Positions 10,934 through 22,854 of a stretch of 64,000 bases of DNA are shown here, in pieces. Numbering within the stretch: the first letter of the stretch is position 1; each line of letters begins with the position of its first letter. The translations under genes were made by a program, and so were the position numbers. The notes under the pieces were generated by a model. That model searched no databases. It saw nothing but the letters and a program-made list of their open reading frames with translations, and was not told the DNA's origin. The DNA is from Cocos nucifera (Eukaryota; Streptophyta; Magnoliopsida; Arecales; Arecaceae): the NCBI GenBank assembly GCA_006176705.1, contig QRFJ01000369.1, positions 1,688,115 to 1,752,114 of the forward strand, read 5' to 3'.

Positions 10934-13900
10934 GTTGCTCTCATTTGATTTACTCTTTAGCTGAGCCATGCTTCTTTTTTTTTTAAACCTTCTCGAACAT
11001 ATCATAATCTCTTATTAGCTTGTCATCACCAGTGTTGTATCTGGTAGTCATTTGTAAAAATTCTTCCTTTCTGAAGATTTATAAAGTTAGTATGGAGTCA
11101 AATGGTGGAAAATGAATTTATTTATATTAGCTGAAAGTGAATATTGACTTATGTAGCATAAATCCTATCTTCATTATGATAATTTGTGGACAATCATCAG
11201 ACAATTCAGACCAAAGTCAATCTTCATGGGAAAAGCTTAACCATTGTTTGGGCATGAATGTAGATACAAGCGATTGCCTTTACTATTTATACCGCCGGTA
11301 GATCACAGTTAATTGATGACACCTGGCAAACCTGAAAAAGTACATGGATCTCATTTCGTGGTTGGCTAGAGAATACTGTGGTACAGAAGTAAGTGCAGTT
11401 TTTTCATAGCAATGTTTCATATATAGATGGTTCTGTATGTGATAGATGAATTTAATACCTAGAAGGGACTGATTGTAGTAACAAACTAATTAGACATCAT
11501 AGTGAACATTAGTCCATCCCTCTTAAGCATATTTATGGACTTTGAAGCTACATGGAGAAGAACATTCCCATATTCTTAGCTTTCCCTAGCAGAGTGATGT
11601 TCTCTTAATTCTATAATTCACAAATATCATACCTAGCATGCAACAATTGTAGAATGTACGATAGATCTGTAGAGACCTGAGACACTGTAAGGATTTCAGA
11701 GCCAACTGGTGCATGAGAGCATGCATGCGTGTGCAGAGAGAAGGGGGTGGGGGTGGGGTGGTAGGCAAGCTAGAAACCAGCCAATAGAGATTGAGCTTGA
11801 GCTCAGATCTTCTGTGAGAGTGATATACACATACATATGCATGTATATGTACATGTCCACATACATATGCTTATACATAATGTATGCATTTGCACATACA
11901 TAGTCTAAAATTAAGACCATTAATATCATACAACCAAAAGTTGAATGTTTTAAAGGTTTCTATATATGATCAGTTGAAGCCAAATGGATGACATTGGTGG
12001 GCATACGGTGTCAAAATGTATGGTTATGCAATATAAGTTACGAATCTACAAGATAACTTACGATTTATACATCTTGAACGGATACATGGACTAAAATTTA
12101 GCAATTTTGACATGTAAATTAAATAAAACCATCAAAACTGTTGTTAAAATTTGTTCATCCTTATGGTAATAATTAAGTTCAATCAAGCATCATATCATTC
12201 CCAAAGATATGCCTTCTTACATCACAATATTGTTAAAGACATATTCCTCCTTTTCTCTTGACCAATCTAGACTTGATTTTTTTATTAAATTTCACTGTGA
12301 AAGAATGTGCATGTGCAATACATGCTTACAAGAACAGATGTTAGGGAGGCACTTAATGGTTGTGAACTCGTGATGCTATGTAGGAATTCCTCCTATATGA
12401 ATATAGAACATTGACCAAATACACTTGTATCCTTAAGGTCTACAACAAACAGAATATACTTGTTTGGTAATATAATCTAACAATGCATAATTGACAATGA
12501 TGATTGAACATCAAGAACTTGCGCCAACCACCATTTATCATTTTCTTTCGTGGTGTGTGCTTGCATGTTTCTCTTCCAATATATACCAAAACTTTTGTCT
12601 CAATAAAGATTAAAAAGTATGTATTGAGAGGAATAAAAAAATTGAAACAAAAATCATGACATTTTCTTGTGTAATATCAAATAGCATGGGATGTGCTTCC
12701 TAATCTTCTCGGAAAGTTACTCTCTATTCCCCTTCTTTTTACATCCTAAAGATCTTCATTGTGAGTTTTCTACTTGAATATCCATTTATGTTAAGAATAT
12801 ATTAACTCCATCATGCAAGAAAATTATTTTCCCTCAAAGTAGCTACTCATCGACCTCAAAGATATTGGAATTTTCTCAGTTTTTAATTGATGACGTTACC
12901 ATAGTTATATTTATGTAAAATATTCCAATTTGTTACTCAAATACTTCTGCGAGTTTGTCCTCTCCTTCCCCTTACTCTTCCTCACTGAGATGCATCCATC
13001 ACATTGTTCCCACCCTTCCCACAATAGTCTTGTTTCCCACATCTCCATGCTCCCTCCTCTCCCCCCACCTCCTGCTCCCCACCAGCTCCCAAGGGGGAGG
13101 AAAAAAGAAAAGAATAATTGAGGGAAGTAAAAGGAGCTAGTTTAATCAAATGAGATAAACAAATTGCATGTGGCATGATATAAATATTTGTGAGTTTCTA
13201 GCAGACCTCAAACCCAAAACTATCAATTCCTAAAGTAAAGTTTTCACAAACCCTATTTATCACGAGAAAAAGGAGAAAAGCTTCAAATATCCTTGTAAAC
13301 ATGCTTTTATGGAATACTTCTATTTTAGAATCTCATGATAAAAATTATTGAGGGCATTGATAGATTGTTACCTTATAATGAGTGTGGGTTGTGGCTTCCT
13401 TCACTTACTAAAATTGTGTCTCATGTCATGGCCATTAAACTCTGTGAGGTTTGATTACCCGAAAAGACACTATGAGGTTTCTAGATACCGTTAATAAGTG
13501 CTTCAGTCGTGTCAAAAACCATGCTCCCTGAGCTTTGAACACTTCAAATTTTTTAAAGCATCTTACAAACTGTTTGATGTCGACATTAGATATTATGAGG
13601 GTTATAGCCAGCAGTGACATAAAAATCGCTGATGCTGATTCCAAGCATGGATGAAACAGGTAGAAAGTTGATGTTAGGTTGGCAATCAGTTCCAAAGAAT
13701 CATGTTGAAAAAAAAAAATCCAAATTCGATATTCATGAATGCTAGGACAGCATCAAATGCTTGGTGAATCAGGATTTGTAAAGCCAATCCAAATAGCTGG
13801 GAAAAAGGTTTAATGGTTGTGGTAAAGGTTTCATGCATAAGGAATTTAGATGTACGTGTTATGTGCTTCTGTAGGTGATAAGAAGTTATATGAGTATGTG

Positions 13901-16140
13901 AAACATCGTTCTCCATGCCCTTATCTAATATTTAGTGTAGAACCCATGTGGATATGTGTGATTATGATGCATGACCTTTTCATATGTTTCAAATCTACTG
14001 AAAACACCAAGTATTCAAGTGCTGACCATGCTGTTTCTGCCAACAGGTGTTGGCACAGGTAACATATATGTGTTGCCATACGTGCATATCATATGATATC
14101 AACTTGTGGTGGCAGGGTCATATCAAGCCGTTCTAGTTTAGCACAGGCAAAAGCAAGTATTGAGCCTTTTTCTTTTATTTGGTTTCTTTGCTTTCTTGTA
14201 ATTTGGGATCATACAGAATATGTCAGTATGCCAACACATGGCTAGCATGTACCGTGCCAGCAATTAGCTGACACCCACCGAAACTGGCTCAACAGTTGCT
14301 TTTCATGTGTACCATATAATTTTACCTAGTCTTTGCACCAAGATTTTAATATATCTGTCATAGCTTTAATGATACATGAGCTTGAATCATCTTCAAATTT
14401 TCATGGAATGTTATTCTGGTAGAAAATTCAGACAGCTATATATGATTACGATGTCATAATGGCTTTTTTGTTAGAGGTTCTAATGGAAATGGATAAAAAC
14501 AGACAGGTATGAAAAAACAATAAGGAGATTGAACAAACTTACTATTCCCAAATTATTTTTTATTATTAATATCTCTTCATATTTGTGAAGATGTTAGTAT
14601 AAAAGCATTTCTGTTTCATGTTGTAAACACTTACAAGGCCAAGAAACAGCCATCATGGTGTATTGTCACTAGAATAGTCATGATGTGTGTTATTCATTTC
14701 TAGCATTGTGTAAGGCATTTCTATTTATGACCAGCAGGATAGCAGGTGTCCTTAAGTGAGTGTATTCATTTCCTGAAATCTTCTTGAATTTCATGTAAAC
14801 ATTTTAAATCATGAAAGTTGCTGTTTTTTTGCTCAAATTATGTATAGGTAGTCAACTCCTTGAAGGTAAACTGTATTTGAACATAAAAATTACCAATTAT
14901 GTTCATCACTGAAGTTTACTTACCAATGGTGAAAACTGTTTGGCGAATTTTATGCTTTAACTTCTAATACTGGTTTTTTTGTGTCAAATTCTGATAAACC
15001 CAGCTTTCCAAATGGTGCAAAAGATTACTGTACTATCTATCTTATTTGATGGAGCCTCCAATGGAAAATCTTTTGCCATGGGATCTCTGGAAAGCACACT
15101 CAAATGAAGTCTCAGGTGGCATTCAATCAATTTCTCTGAGGCATGCAAACTTTTCTGCATTCCTAATACGGCTCTTATCCATTCTCCACTTCGTGAAGGC
15201 CACAACATCGGTAAAGTTTTATTTTTGTAATATCATGGCAACTCTATTACTCCTATTGATTTAAGTTGCATGCATAAAAATAGAACCAAGGGGGTACTTG
15301 GTTTCTTTTGAACTTGGGGTTAGATTGGATGAAGATCAGATCTACAAACTCTGAATATTACTGTTGGATTTGAATCTCTGTAGTATCTTATTATAGATAA
15401 TGATGAGTGATGTGTTCTTCAACAGTCATATCATACTGTTATTTCTTATTTTCCTATTAGTAGCTTATGACAATAAAGAACCCAGGTCCTTGGTACCAAC
15501 TCCCAAAGACTGTATCAACTACACTAGTTGGCATGGATAGACTCTTGCTTTCAAGATGTCTGGGAGGTTATTGGTGATGATTTTTAATATACTATTGTGT
15601 ACAATGACATTGTAATAAAGTCAGCAACGTTCCCATTATCATATAAATTGTCCAAGAAATTGCTTGATTTAAATTGAAAGTGGGTGTTTATGTAAAAAAA
15701 AAAAAAATATTGCTATGTGCTCAAAACAAATTTAAGATGGGAAATTAAAGTTTTTTCTTGTGAATATTAAGTGTAGAGAACAAATATTACATAAATGTAC
15801 TAATTATAAACTATGGATGGTGGTAGTGCATGTCTGTAAAATTTGAAGTGTCCACATCAGCTTGCTAATATGTCGTGGAATGAACTAACTTTAGATATAT
15901 TCCCTTTTTAACTAACTTTAGAAAGTAATCATGTATTCCCTCTTGAAGAATTTATAGCATTCCAATAAGAAACATGACACCGGTTATCATAATTTTTATT
16001 ATACTTCGGTTCAGGTCAGGCTATTATATTGCTCATTCAGACAGGATTTGGATTAATAAGTATTAACCAAATTGTACCAAGACTGAGTTAGGTTAAAGAT
16101 CATTGAACGACTTTTTGTTCTGACTCAGTAAAATTATTAT
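10934..16140. other. Region between ADA2 and the MULE, no gene seen
   Basis: The start must hold the ADA2 3' UTR. The rest is AT-rich with stops in all frames. Short TA-rich palindromic stretches (ACATACATATGCATGTATAT-type, 11825-11905) and short A-runs (15699-15709) are present. I recognise no coding exon, tRNA or complete transposon here. The ORFs at 12930-13176, 13435-14062 and 14984-15264 show no family features. Confidence 0.6.
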
Positions 16141-16157
16141 CATGTGGATAGGTGAGT

Positions 16158-16273
16158 GGCGACTTAGAATCGCCTTATCTTAGGATGGCCGTTAAAGTCG
16201 TCCTATGATAGAGCACTTCAATAAGTCGCTCTATGGTAGAGTAACTATATGAGTCATCCTACCATAGGACGAC
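16158..16273. repeat. Hairpin-rich motifs near the left end of the MULE
   Basis: GGCGA...TCGCC forms a hairpin at 16158-16175. The palindromic GTCATCCTACCATAGGACGAC lies at 16253-16273. A one-mismatch copy lies at 28340-28360 beyond the MULE genes, next to a related ATAAGGCGAT motif in inverse orientation at about 28300. The pair probably marks the two ends of one large element. Confidence 0.45.
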
Positions 16274-16365
16274 TTATTAATGGGCTATAACTTCATCGCG
16301 ACCTTCTTCCTTCTTTCCCCATTATTTCTTCATGCTAAGGTTCCAGCCACTGTGCAGTCCCTTAG

Positions 16366-16367
<2 letters not shown>

Positions 16368-16408
<41 letters not shown>
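16368..16408. repeat. (CT)n microsatellite
   Basis: There is an almost pure CT run of about 40 bases. The nearby serine/leucine-rich ORFs (16280-16588, 16332-16550) result from this repeat and are not genes. Confidence 0.95.
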
Positions 16409-16412
<4 letters not shown>

Positions 16413-17469
16413 CCCCTTCCATCTCTCTCTCATGCCCCCTTTTGGCCAACACCCATCTGCAGGCTCCCTCAGCTCCTCTCCCTCAGCTGTGGGCTTGCAT
16501 TGTTGATGATGCCGAGCACGACACAACCTTTAAAGGTATTTTCTCATTGACAATCCTGTATTTCCTTAAGTTATATGTATTTCTATAGCCTTGGAGGGAA
16601 AGAATCAGACTTGAAAGTGTTCATCTTAGAGGAAAAAAATACAAGCTTCTCCATGCTTTAATTTCAATTACATTTTCATTATGTCCCGGACATCACTATT
16701 TTAGATTACATCTTGATACATATACTAATTTGATTTTGGCTCCAAAGACTGACTTGATTTTGATCTTGATATTCAATTGCACATGCAAGCTTGACTTATA
16801 TAAATTGAAATTAAGAAATTAATCTACATCATAATCAAGATTCTACCTACCAAAATAATGTTGGTCTGGATCTTTTTTCATTTGTCTACTTCAATGTATG
16901 TACAGAATTTGATCCCATTCATAATATCAGTGTTAAGTACTCCATCTTACTAAACAGTAGACCCCAGGTGAAAAGGAGACAATGTGGTGGCTGGTTGTAT
17001 TCCAAGTGAAAACATGAGTCCTATCAAATATGAATGGGTTATCTAAATCAAAACTTCGACCGGATATTTTTCGATTGTTGATTTGTCTCAATCTTTTTCA
17101 CACTTTTGGTCATTCATGATCTTATTTCAGATTTAAACAATTCTCTAATTTGATACCATTCATACTTCTAATCAAGATTCTTTTTATTATTATTTTTTGA
17201 TAAAAAAATCAAGATTCAACAACAAGATGAGTGCCGATCCTTGTATCTTAGAAAACTTGCAAAGTTTCTGCTTCGTCAATCTCATCACAGTTTTGAAATC
17301 TCTAGGCATTTATATATCATTCTGATTTTCATTCTAAAAAATATGAGATGATGATATTGTATAAAGAATCTACAAATAATTCCTTATAATTTCATATGTT
17401 CATGTAGTTACTTATCATAATATTTTTTGAAAAATGGATCTAAGACTTGTTACTGTTATCTTCCATTAG

Positions 17470-17717
17470 GATGAGAGGATCAATTATGATGCTAATGGTA
17501 TATATTATGATGGTGGAAGGATCCAAATAGCTATAATGGACCGTAACACAACATACCAAGAACTTGTATGAGTCTGCTATGCTATCACTAGATGGAACCC
17601 TAATCAATGTGGAATTTTTTTAATATGTAGATTTTTGATTCATATTGCTGGATAATATTTGACTATATCTATTAAAGATAATCAGATCACGAACACCGTT
17701 TTGGGCATCCCATTATA
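17470..17717 (+). pseudogene. MuDR-type transposase, N-terminal fragment left of the CACTA insertion
   Basis: After a possible acceptor (CATTAG) the frame reads DERINYDANGIYYDGGRIQI and later TISIKDNQITNTVLGIP. This is like the short N-terminal domain before the MuDR region of plant Mutator-like transposases. The text stops at the CACTA terminus at 17718, and related coding text resumes at 22852. Stops occur between the readable parts. Confidence 0.55.
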
Positions 17718-17944
17718 CACTACTATAGAAAAGGCCTATGGCAGTGCATACTATGGCAGCGATTTTCGAAATCGCCGCCATAGAACCTATGGCAACGGTT
17801 TTCGAAATCGCTGTCATAGGTCGGACCTATGGCAGCGGTTAGTGAAATCGTTACCATAAGCCTCATCTATAGCAGCGGTTAATAGGAACCGCTGCTATTA
17901 GTTTATTAATTGTAACCACTGCCCCATATATATATATATATTTA

Positions 17945-18895
17945 AAATATTATATAATTTTAAAATTTAATATCCATCTTCATCGTTCATTATCTAAATA
18001 ATTATTATTAGTGTCGTCGCAAAAGATCGTCTCGATCCGATGGCCCTAGCTTCGTCGATAAGAAAAATTCGATTTCGACAACCACGAACAACGATGCGAT
18101 GATCTGATAGATGGAGATTTTTGATGGATTCAAAAATCTGTAATGATGATCTTGGTGATGTTTGTAGCGTACTATCAAAGTTTCACTTCAATCGGATATC
18201 GTTATCTTGATCAATTTAGTATAGGTTAGTTTCGCCCGTTAAATGATAAATGAGTGATCAAAGGACCAAACGGTGTTCGATTATGAGATAATTTTTTTTA
18301 TAAATGATCTTAGCTACTATTTTAATCATTTTTTATGGTAGTGATTATAAAATTCAACTCGTGAGATGAAGAACGATCTAAAACTATACGTCTCCTGATA
18401 ACCGTTCTGAAACTTCATTAGTTATGCTCGTGCTTTTGCAATATCTGCTTAACATGAACAGTTTATACGAAAATATTTTGAATTTTACTATTATCACCGT
18501 ATAAAATGTTTAAAATTATAACAAAGATCATTTAACTGAAAAATTATCTCATAATCGGACGTCGTTTAATCTTTTGATCGCTTGTTTCTAATTTAACGGT
18601 TGAAATCATTTCATACTAAATTGATTCATGATAACGATATTCGATTGAAGTGAAACTTTGATAGTATGCTACAAACATCATTGAGATCATCGTTGCAGAT
18701 TTTCGGATCCATCGGAGGTCTCCATCTATCAGATCATCGCATCATCGTTCGTGATCGTCGAAATTGAATTTTTCTAATCGATGAAGCTAGGGCCATCGAA
18801 TCGAGACGATCTTTTGCGATGACACTATAATAATAATTATTTAGATAATGAACGGTGAAGATGGATATTAAATTTTAAAATTATATAATATTTAG
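17945..18895. repeat. Long inverted repeat inside the CACTA element
   Basis: The left arm (about 17945-18312) and right arm (about 18523-18895) are inverse copies of some 370 bases with scattered mismatches, separated by about 210 bases. For example GCAAAAGATCGTCTCGAT on the left matches ATCGAGACGATCTTTTGC on the right. Subterminal-type GGCAGCGG repeats flank both arms. A transcript would fold into a long hairpin. Confidence 0.9.
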
Positions 18896-19079
18896 AGAAA
18901 AAATAAGAAAAAATTATTTTCAATCTATGGCAGCGGTTATCAAAAATTGCTGCCATAGATTTTTGGCAGCGATTTTGGATAACCACTATCGTAGATCTAG
19001 GGCAGCGATTATCGAACCGCTGCCATAGGTTAGGTTAAAAATCTTCAAATTTTTTCTTTCCTTTCGTGCACGCTTGATC

Positions 19080-19480
19080 TCTCTCTCCGTCTCTCCTCTC
19101 CATCGTCGGTGAGACTCCTTCCCCCTCGGTTGGCATCGCCCCTCCTTCCCCCCCCTCCGCCCCCCATCTCCGGCCAACCCTCCCTGCCACCCGCCACCCC
19201 CCCACCCTCCCTTGGTCGCCCCTCCTTCCTCCCCATCCCGGTCACCCCCATCCGCCGCCCGCGCCCCCACCCTCCCTCCGACCACCTCCTTCCCCCCATC
19301 CCAGTCGCCCCTCCCCACCACCTGCCACCCCTAGCCCCCCATCCCCGGTCGCCCTCGCCACCCTGCCACCCCCAGCCGCCCCACCCCCACACTCCCCCTC
19401 CCAGTCATCGATCCTCTCATCACTGTGCCTTCTGGGCCTCCTCGTCATTGTGCCCCTCCCCCTAAGCCCCATCTTCGACG
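19080..19480. other. C-rich, low-complexity block inside the CACTA element
   Basis: This is a proline-coding C-rich stretch on the + strand and glycine-coding G-rich on the - strand. It is far richer in GC than its surroundings. All six frames have long open runs for compositional reasons. I see no domain. Confidence 0.75.
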
Positions 19481-20009
19481 CCCCTGCTCTCTCTTTCCTT
19501 TTTCTCTCTCTTCTCTATCTCACTATCTTGTTTTTATTTTGTAGGTTATCTCTAGTGCCGTCGTTCTCCTCTAGCATCATCGCCGACGATCCTCGAAGCT
19601 TTCGGTGTGACCCATTCTCTATAACCACTGGTATAATTTTTTTTAATTTTATAGTATTATTTATTAATTATGTATATTTATAATAATTTATAAAATATTT
19701 ATAATAAATATTATAAAAATTTATTATAAATATTATAATTATCTACATGTAGTTTTTGGGCCGTGCAATGGCGGTAGCCTTGGGCTGTGCCATATCGGCG
19801 GTTGTGAATTAGATCTGTCAACGGATTGAGTTCGAATCGAAATCTGGATATTCATATCCGGACCCAATTTTAATTACTAGTACCGGATCCGAATATCCGA
19901 CGGATCTATACTTGAAGTACTAGATCCGGATCCTAATGGATTCCGAAAGGTTGGATCCGATTCCAGGATCCGAAACTAAGAAATGGAGAGACTGAGAGAA
20001 AGACCGACA

Positions 20010-20285
20010 GATTGAGAGAGGGAGGGCCAGTCGTTCGCTGGTCGTCGGCAAGGAAGACCGAGAGTGAGAGGGAGGGGGTCCGGCCTTGCCGCTGTCGCCG
20101 GCGAGGGAGAGAGGAAGGGAGGGCTTCGGCCTTGCCGCCATCATTGGGAGGGAGGGGGTCCGGCCTTGTCGGCGAGGGAGATCGAGAGAGGAAGAGTGGG
20201 AGATCGAGAGAGCAAGAGAGGGAGGGAGGGGGTTTGGCCTCACCGGCATCACTGGGAGGGATAGGGTCCGGCCTTGTCGGCTTCT
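20010..20285. repeat. Degenerate minisatellite with G-runs in the CACTA element
   Basis: Variants of GGGAGGGAGGGGGTCCGGCC repeat at about 20070, 20145 and 20218, with further related copies. The runs GGGAGGGAGGGGG could form a G-quadruplex on the + strand. The open frames on both strands are by-products of this repeat. Confidence 0.7.
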
Positions 20286-20592
20286 AAGCAAATAGAATTT
20301 GATATGTTTCTTTAAGGTTCCAACTTTAAGCCCTAAGGTGCCACCATCATCTACTTTGTTCTTCTTTCAGATTTCTAGATTAACACCAAGGTTCGCGCAA
20401 GAGATCGAATCTACGACTGTTATTCATCCTTAATTATTTATGAATGTAATTCATGTTGTAGAATTTATTGCATAACATTTTCTGCATGTTTATATCTTGT
20501 TGCTTTATTGGGATAAGACCTATCTTTATCTATTAGTTGGTGATAGGGTGCATTTATTGCATATCTGAAAATGATATTAGTTGTAGGTCATA

Positions 20593-22281
20593 ATGGCACC
20601 GAAATGCCATCTAGCTTTCACCCCTATCCTTCGACGGGTTACGTGCAGTTCAGCATCCGAGGAGCAGTCGGAGTATACTCTGTTCACCTCAGCATCGGCT
20701 GCTTAGGGACCTCCATCGACGGCATCTACTCCACCGACAGCTGAGCTTCTATCGTTGCCTATATCTGAGACACATGCTACTACGCAGGCATCTGAGTATA
20801 CGTTTTTATTATATTAGCATAATTTTATTTTTTATATAGTATTTATACATTTATGTATTTGCATAACATATTTGCATTATAGGTGCATCATCTAGTCGGA
20901 CATTTTGCAGTTCCACACGTATGGCACACGTGTGGAACTGTTAGTATCAGGTGATGGTCTATTATGATGCGGAGGAGAGATCGGTAGGGGAGATCGCGTG
21001 GGAGATGCATTCCTTTTTTGGAGTGCTTGTGAGGCGATCGGACATCATTCCCGTAGAGCCTAGAGACTGGCGTTTGATGGATATTGCTGTCAGAGATCGG
21101 GTATGGAAGGAGATATAGGTAAGTACGTCCATCTTAGTTATATTTATGTATTTTATATGTTTACATTATATATGTTTGATTAGAATAATTTTTTGATAAT
21201 TTTGTACAGAGAAGGTATGATTTTTTCGATCATGAGAGGACTCGAGATGTCCAATTGAGGAAGATCGAAAAGTTGTACCAGAATTATAAGGTCAAGCTCC
21301 ACAGAAGATGGCTCGAGCATCGATGAGACACTCTAGAGGAGCTTGTTCCATGGATACAGGATTGTCCTTCGAGTCAGTGGGAGAGGATGGATAGACATTG
21401 GAGGAGTCAGGAGTTCGAGGTAAAATTTCTAACTTTTAAATTTTTCAATACACTTAAAATTTTATTTAAATATTTTTTAAATATTTATTATTTATTTGAA
21501 TATTTATCAGGCTACCTTTCGTTAAAATTGGAAGAACCGTGCAGCCCAGGAGTATACGCACACTCTAGGCCGCAAGTCTATGGCCGGTCGTGTACATATA
21601 GAGGTAATTAATTCTAAATCTTATTAGATAAATTAAATTTATATTTTTTATCATCTTTTTGATAAATTTATTCTTTGTTATAGCTGATGAGAGATGGAGT
21701 GATGCTCAGCCATAGCGAGATCTTTCGATCCAGCTGCATGGACAAGATGGGCAGGCCGATGAATGCCGCGATCGGACATATTTTTGTATGTATTAAATAC
21801 ATTAGTATATATGATTAGTATTATAGCATTTCTTATAAAATTTTATTTTAATTTATAATTATAGGATCAGTTAGATGCGCTCGTTCGCGAGGGCTCGGAT
21901 ACCTCTGGGCCTTATGACCATTTATCTTAGGTCTTGGGGCCTGAGCACTCTGGGAGGATCTGATGCAGGCTTGGACATACGTCGACGAACTACTGGTTCG
22001 AGGCGAGCGTCTCCTCATAGACTTTTGGTGTCGTCAATCGGGAGGAGCTTGAGGAGGTGTTGGCATGGGCAAATCATGCTGCGACATGGGTAGATCGGGA
22101 TGAGGAGCGCGCATCTCATCTGAAGGGCATCATGAGAGACATGATGTCGACGCTCAGCGTGCGTTTTGGAGTCATGGGCTTCGAGGATATATTGGCCCGC
22201 ATTTCAACTCTGACTTTGGCTCCAGCTCCGGCTCCGACTTTTGGTGATGACGACAATGATGTAGATTTAGGAGACTTTTGA
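20593..22281 (+). pseudogene. CACTA-associated Transposase_24-type (Ptta/En/Spm) gene, degenerate
   Basis: An ATG at about 20593 opens MAPKCHLAFTPILRR. Later pieces read RRYDFFDHERTRDVQLRKIE (about 21213), then WKNRAAQEYTHTLGRKS (about 21522) and MDKMGRPMNAAIGH (about 21735). This is the pattern of plant transposase_24 proteins: a basic helical region, then N-R-A...H-T-x-G-R-K-S and a Gly-x-Pro segment. A final piece at 22057-22281 is acidic and ends DDNDVDLGDF. Introns appear to separate the pieces (near 21118-21210, 21421-21510, 21605-21683 and 21787-21865). In-frame stops suggest it is dead. It lacks a DDE catalytic domain and may have been a DNA-binding accessory protein. Confidence 0.7.
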
Positions 22282-22854
22282 TATATTTTATTTTTTAAAA
22301 AAATATTGTAATAAATTTTATATGATAATAAAATTTTAGCATTTTAGAATAATTTTGTGTTTATTATATTTTCTTGTGTTATATATCTGTATTTATCAAG
22401 TAAAATATATAAAAAAATAAAAATTTTATTTTTTTAATTATTTAATATTTATGGCAGTAATTTTATAACCGCTGTCATATTCGTGCCAACCACTGTCATA
22501 GGTTTCTGATGCAAATGGTGCCAACCGCTGCATTAGACCTATAGTAGCGAATAATAAACCACTGCTATAGATTACCTATGGCAGTGGTTACTAACCGCTG
22601 CCATAGATAGCCTATGGCAGTGGTTACATAACCGTTGCTATAGGTCGATCTATTATAGTGGTTTATAAACCGCTGTAATAGAGTATCTATAATAGTAGTT
22701 TAAGCAACTGTTGCAAAAACTGCTGTCATAAAGTTACGACGACGGCCGCAGTATCAGCAGTTAGAAAATTACTGTCATAGTTTATGGCAGTAAATTTTTG
22801 GACTACGGTAATGGTTATGAATCACTGTCGTAGTTCTTTTTTGTAGTAGTGATA

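Larger units (their letters stand above)
17718..22851 (+). mobile_element. CACTA (En/Spm) DNA transposon, 5,134 bp
   Basis: The left end is CACTACTATAGAAAAGG and the right end reads GTAGTAGTG, so both termini begin CACTA when read inward. The 3-bp duplication ATA flanks it (17715-17717 and 22852-22854), as expected for this superfamily. Subterminal repeats of the type CTATGGCAGCGGTT / AACCGCTGCCATAG occur in both orientations at 17735-17900, 18925-19035 and 22450-22815. Inside are a long palindrome, a GC-rich block and a degenerate Transposase_24-type gene. No TNP2-type (Transposase_21) catalytic gene was seen, so the copy is probably non-autonomous. Confidence 0.9.

Noticed and set aside
16280..16588. 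ORFs with Ser/Leu repeats
   Set aside because: They are produced by the (CT)n microsatellite.
19109..19465. Long proline-rich or glycine-rich ORFs on both strands
   Set aside because: They are open in several frames because of base composition and show no domain.
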